NCBI RefSeq assembly: GCF_007066085.1
Contig: NZ_CP041405.1
Coordinates: 1,674,001-1,738,000 of the forward strand
From: Paenibacillus thiaminolyticus
GTDB taxonomy: Bacteria > Bacillota > Bacilli > Paenibacillales > Paenibacillaceae
DNA length: 64,000 bases
Direction of reading: 5' to 3'
Both the position numbers and the translations under genes were made by a program. This document shows positions 62,616 to 64,000 of this stretch, one piece after another. The notes beneath the pieces are model-generated. The model saw nothing but the letters and a program-made list of their open reading frames with translations. It searched no databases and had not been told where the DNA came from. Position 1 is the stretch's first letter. Each line of letters begins with the position of its first letter.

Positions 62616-63293
62616 TTATTTCACTGCGTCCTTCAGCGCATCCAGCATGAACGGATAGAACCCGGCTTGAAAATGGATGCCGTCCTCATCATACAGATCA
62701 GGATGGTCGGCAACGATCGGAGATACATCGACAAATCCGGCCTGCTCCTTCTCCGCCAGCTCTTTCAAGCCTTGATTATAATCGCTTATATTTTTGTAAC
62801 GGGGCTCTTCCTTCTCCCGCTCAGCCGTAACCGGGGTTACCGATAAGATCGTGATTTTGGCCTGCGGAAGCTTTTCCTTGATCGAGCCGATCAAGGTGGC
62901 GTAATGCGCCAACGAGTAGGCCTTCGGATCGTCCGTAGGCCAGAGGATGTCGTCCGACCCCAATTGAATAAAAATATGTTTCGGGCTTCGCTTCGTCAAC
63001 TCGCCGATATCCTCCAGCGCGAATTCCGCCGTTTTGCCCGCGCCGGCCAACACATTCGCCTCATCGAGCACATCATGGAAGGACAGCCCCTCGGTAATCG
63101 AATCCCCCAGAAATACGCTGTCTTGAAAAATCGATGGGTACGAAGCTTCGGTTGACTTGGCAGATCCGCCTTCCTGTTGTTGCGCTTGAGGCGGCGGATT
63201 TTGCGGTTGTTGGCTGCCGGACTCCTGTCCGCATGCGGCCAAGGTGAATACGATGCTCCCGATCAACAGTGTAAAGATTAATTTTTTTGCCAT
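62616..63293 (-). CDS. SGNH/GDSL hydrolase lipoprotein
   Basis: A 225-residue lipoprotein (LIGSIVFTLAACGQESG lipobox) with a proline/glutamine-rich linker and an SGNH domain. Block I is FQDSVFLGDSITEGLSFHD with the nucleophilic serine, block III is IFIQLGSDDILWP and block V is YDEDGIHFQAGFY with the catalytic D-x-x-H. It may remove or transfer O-acetyl groups on the same polymer as the MBOAT/DHHW pair. Confidence 0.9.
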   Translation of the reverse strand: MAKKLIFTLLIGSIVFTLAACGQESGSQQPQNPPPQAQQQEGGSAKSTEASYPSIFQDSVFLGDSITEGLSFHDVLDEANVLAGAGKTAEFALEDIGELTKRSPKHIFIQLGSDDILWPTDDPKAYSLAHYATLIGSIKEKLPQAKITILSVTPVTAEREKEEPRYKNISDYNQGLKELAEKEQAGFVDVSPIVADHPDLYDEDGIHFQAGFYPFMLDALKDAVK

Positions 63294-63310
63294 GTTCCTC
63301 TCCCTTCCCG

Positions 63311-63943
63311 TTACAAACGATGATCCTTCTGGAAATTCAGGTGAAAATGCTTGGCATCATCGTATACGCCGAAGCTGTACCCCTCTTGTTGATAGAAGGC
63401 GATGATCTCCGGGAGAACCTGGGCCGAGCCGTAAGGAGGACGCACCAAATGCGGATTCTCGCCCGTAATATCACGGATGAGCGACAACGTTTCACTCATC
63501 TCCGGGACGAATTGTCCCTCTTCGTACAGTTTTTTATATTGATGAGTCATGCTATGCCCGCCAACATAATGTCCTTCACGCACCGCGCGCTTCACATTGC
63601 TTTGCCAGCTGCGGCGTTCCAGATTGGTACCCTGCATAAAAAAAGTGGCCTTGACGCCGTGCCCCTGCAAAACGTCCAGAAACTTCCCGGTCCATTCGCT
63701 CGGACCGTCGTCGAAGGTTAAATAAACGATTTTCCCTTGCGGCCGGGCGCCGCTGCTATTCGCCGCCGCTTGATGGCTCTGTCCGTGTTGCTTCGCCGTC
63801 GCCGTCTCCAGCAATGATGTAAATTTCATGAAGCAAAAGACGAGCAGCATAACGGCCGCCAGTCCTGCGATGAATCGGCCTCGTTTCTTCTTTATCGACC
63901 TTCCTTCCCTCGTGCTTCGTTCAAGGTTGGTTCGTGCTGTCAT
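63311..63943 (-). CDS. Polysaccharide deacetylase (NodB/CE4 family)
   Basis: A 210-residue membrane-anchored enzyme from ATG 63943. A basic N-terminus and one helix (FIAGLAAVMLLVFCFMKF) precede the NodB domain: motif 1 IVYLTFDDGPSEWTGKFLD (catalytic D and metal D), motif 2 EGHYVGGHSMTHQ (H-x-x-x-H metal site), motif 3 HLVRPPYGSAQVLPEI. The protein ends soon after motif 3 with a H-F-H-L-N-F tail and lacks the usual motif 4/5 region, a short form of CE4. It is the first gene of the envelope-polysaccharide operon. Confidence 0.88.
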   Translation of the reverse strand: MTARTNLERSTREGRSIKKKRGRFIAGLAAVMLLVFCFMKFTSLLETATAKQHGQSHQAAANSSGARPQGKIVYLTFDDGPSEWTGKFLDVLQGHGVKATFFMQGTNLERRSWQSNVKRAVREGHYVGGHSMTHQYKKLYEEGQFVPEMSETLSLIRDITGENPHLVRPPYGSAQVLPEIIAFYQQEGYSFGVYDDAKHFHLNFQKDHRL

Positions 63944-64000
63944 GTTCCATCCATCCCCTCTCACACTAGACAGAATAATAGAGAGAGATAAAGATAAAAT

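Overview
The window looks like chromosome of a Paenibacillus-type Firmicute. Gene style and ribosome binding sites (GGAGG-type), the S-layer homology protein, the Spo0E-like phosphatases, the anaerobic cobalamin operon with CbiMNQO and the type I-C-like CRISPR repeat all fit; the genus is an inference and no marker gene here fixes the species. No rRNA and no intact insertion sequence is seen; one tRNA-Leu is present. Many gene remnants lie in the accessory stretches.

Layout. 1-6700: small unrelated genes (DUF4359, Fur-boxed heme monooxygenase, ferritin-like protein, YxeA-like protein, a zinc-ribbon/leucine-rich-repeat membrane protein, a methyltransferase) and a broken chloramphenicol acetyltransferase. 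6799-18900: a fifteen-gene minus-strand cobalamin operon, read from a cobalamin riboswitch with a leader terminator (cbiC-D-E-T-F-G-H-J-cobA/hemD-cbiK-L-M-N-Q-O), making the corrin ring from uroporphyrinogen III and importing cobalt. 19100-21340: a soluble PAS chemoreceptor and a 1.1 kb non-coding stretch of dispersed CCTGCA/TGCAGG repeats. 21337-27600: a 21-repeat CRISPR array and a 3-repeat array, both with a homologous leader on the right and no cas genes in the window; between them lie an Rpn-type nuclease gene with a partial tandem copy, a DUF4261 gene and remnants.

27765-29858 is a large TerD-like protein, then an aldo/keto reductase. 31337-35451 holds the most interesting locus: a tandemly duplicated AimR/AloR-like quorum-sensing cassette. 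Copy 1 has an HTH-TPR regulator, an overlooked 36-residue secreted propeptide gene (32699-32809), a Spo0E-like phosphatase and a broken start of a cyclase gene. Copy 2 has lost the peptide gene, and its regulator is fused in frame to the Spo0E-like domain; the intact cyclase gene follows.

35600-42650: VanZ, a PadR/DUF4180 pair, nucleoside hydrolase, an acetyltransferase, a secreted protein, a decayed PTS/LacI locus, a TetR-controlled CPBP protease operon and the tRNA. 42941-52911: a sugar-acid or amino-sugar catabolic locus (metallohydrolase, DgaE-type lyase, KDG kinase, KDGP aldolase, GntR regulator) with PRD regulators, an HPr paralogue and the DUF4310/4311/4312/SFCGS set, which may be an uncharacterised PTS-like uptake system; its promoter is bracketed by two palindromes. 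53000-59400: small genes and several frameshifted ones. 59523-63943: a cell-envelope polysaccharide modification operon (deacetylase, SGNH lipoprotein, MBOAT, DHHW protein, DUF4358 lipoprotein).
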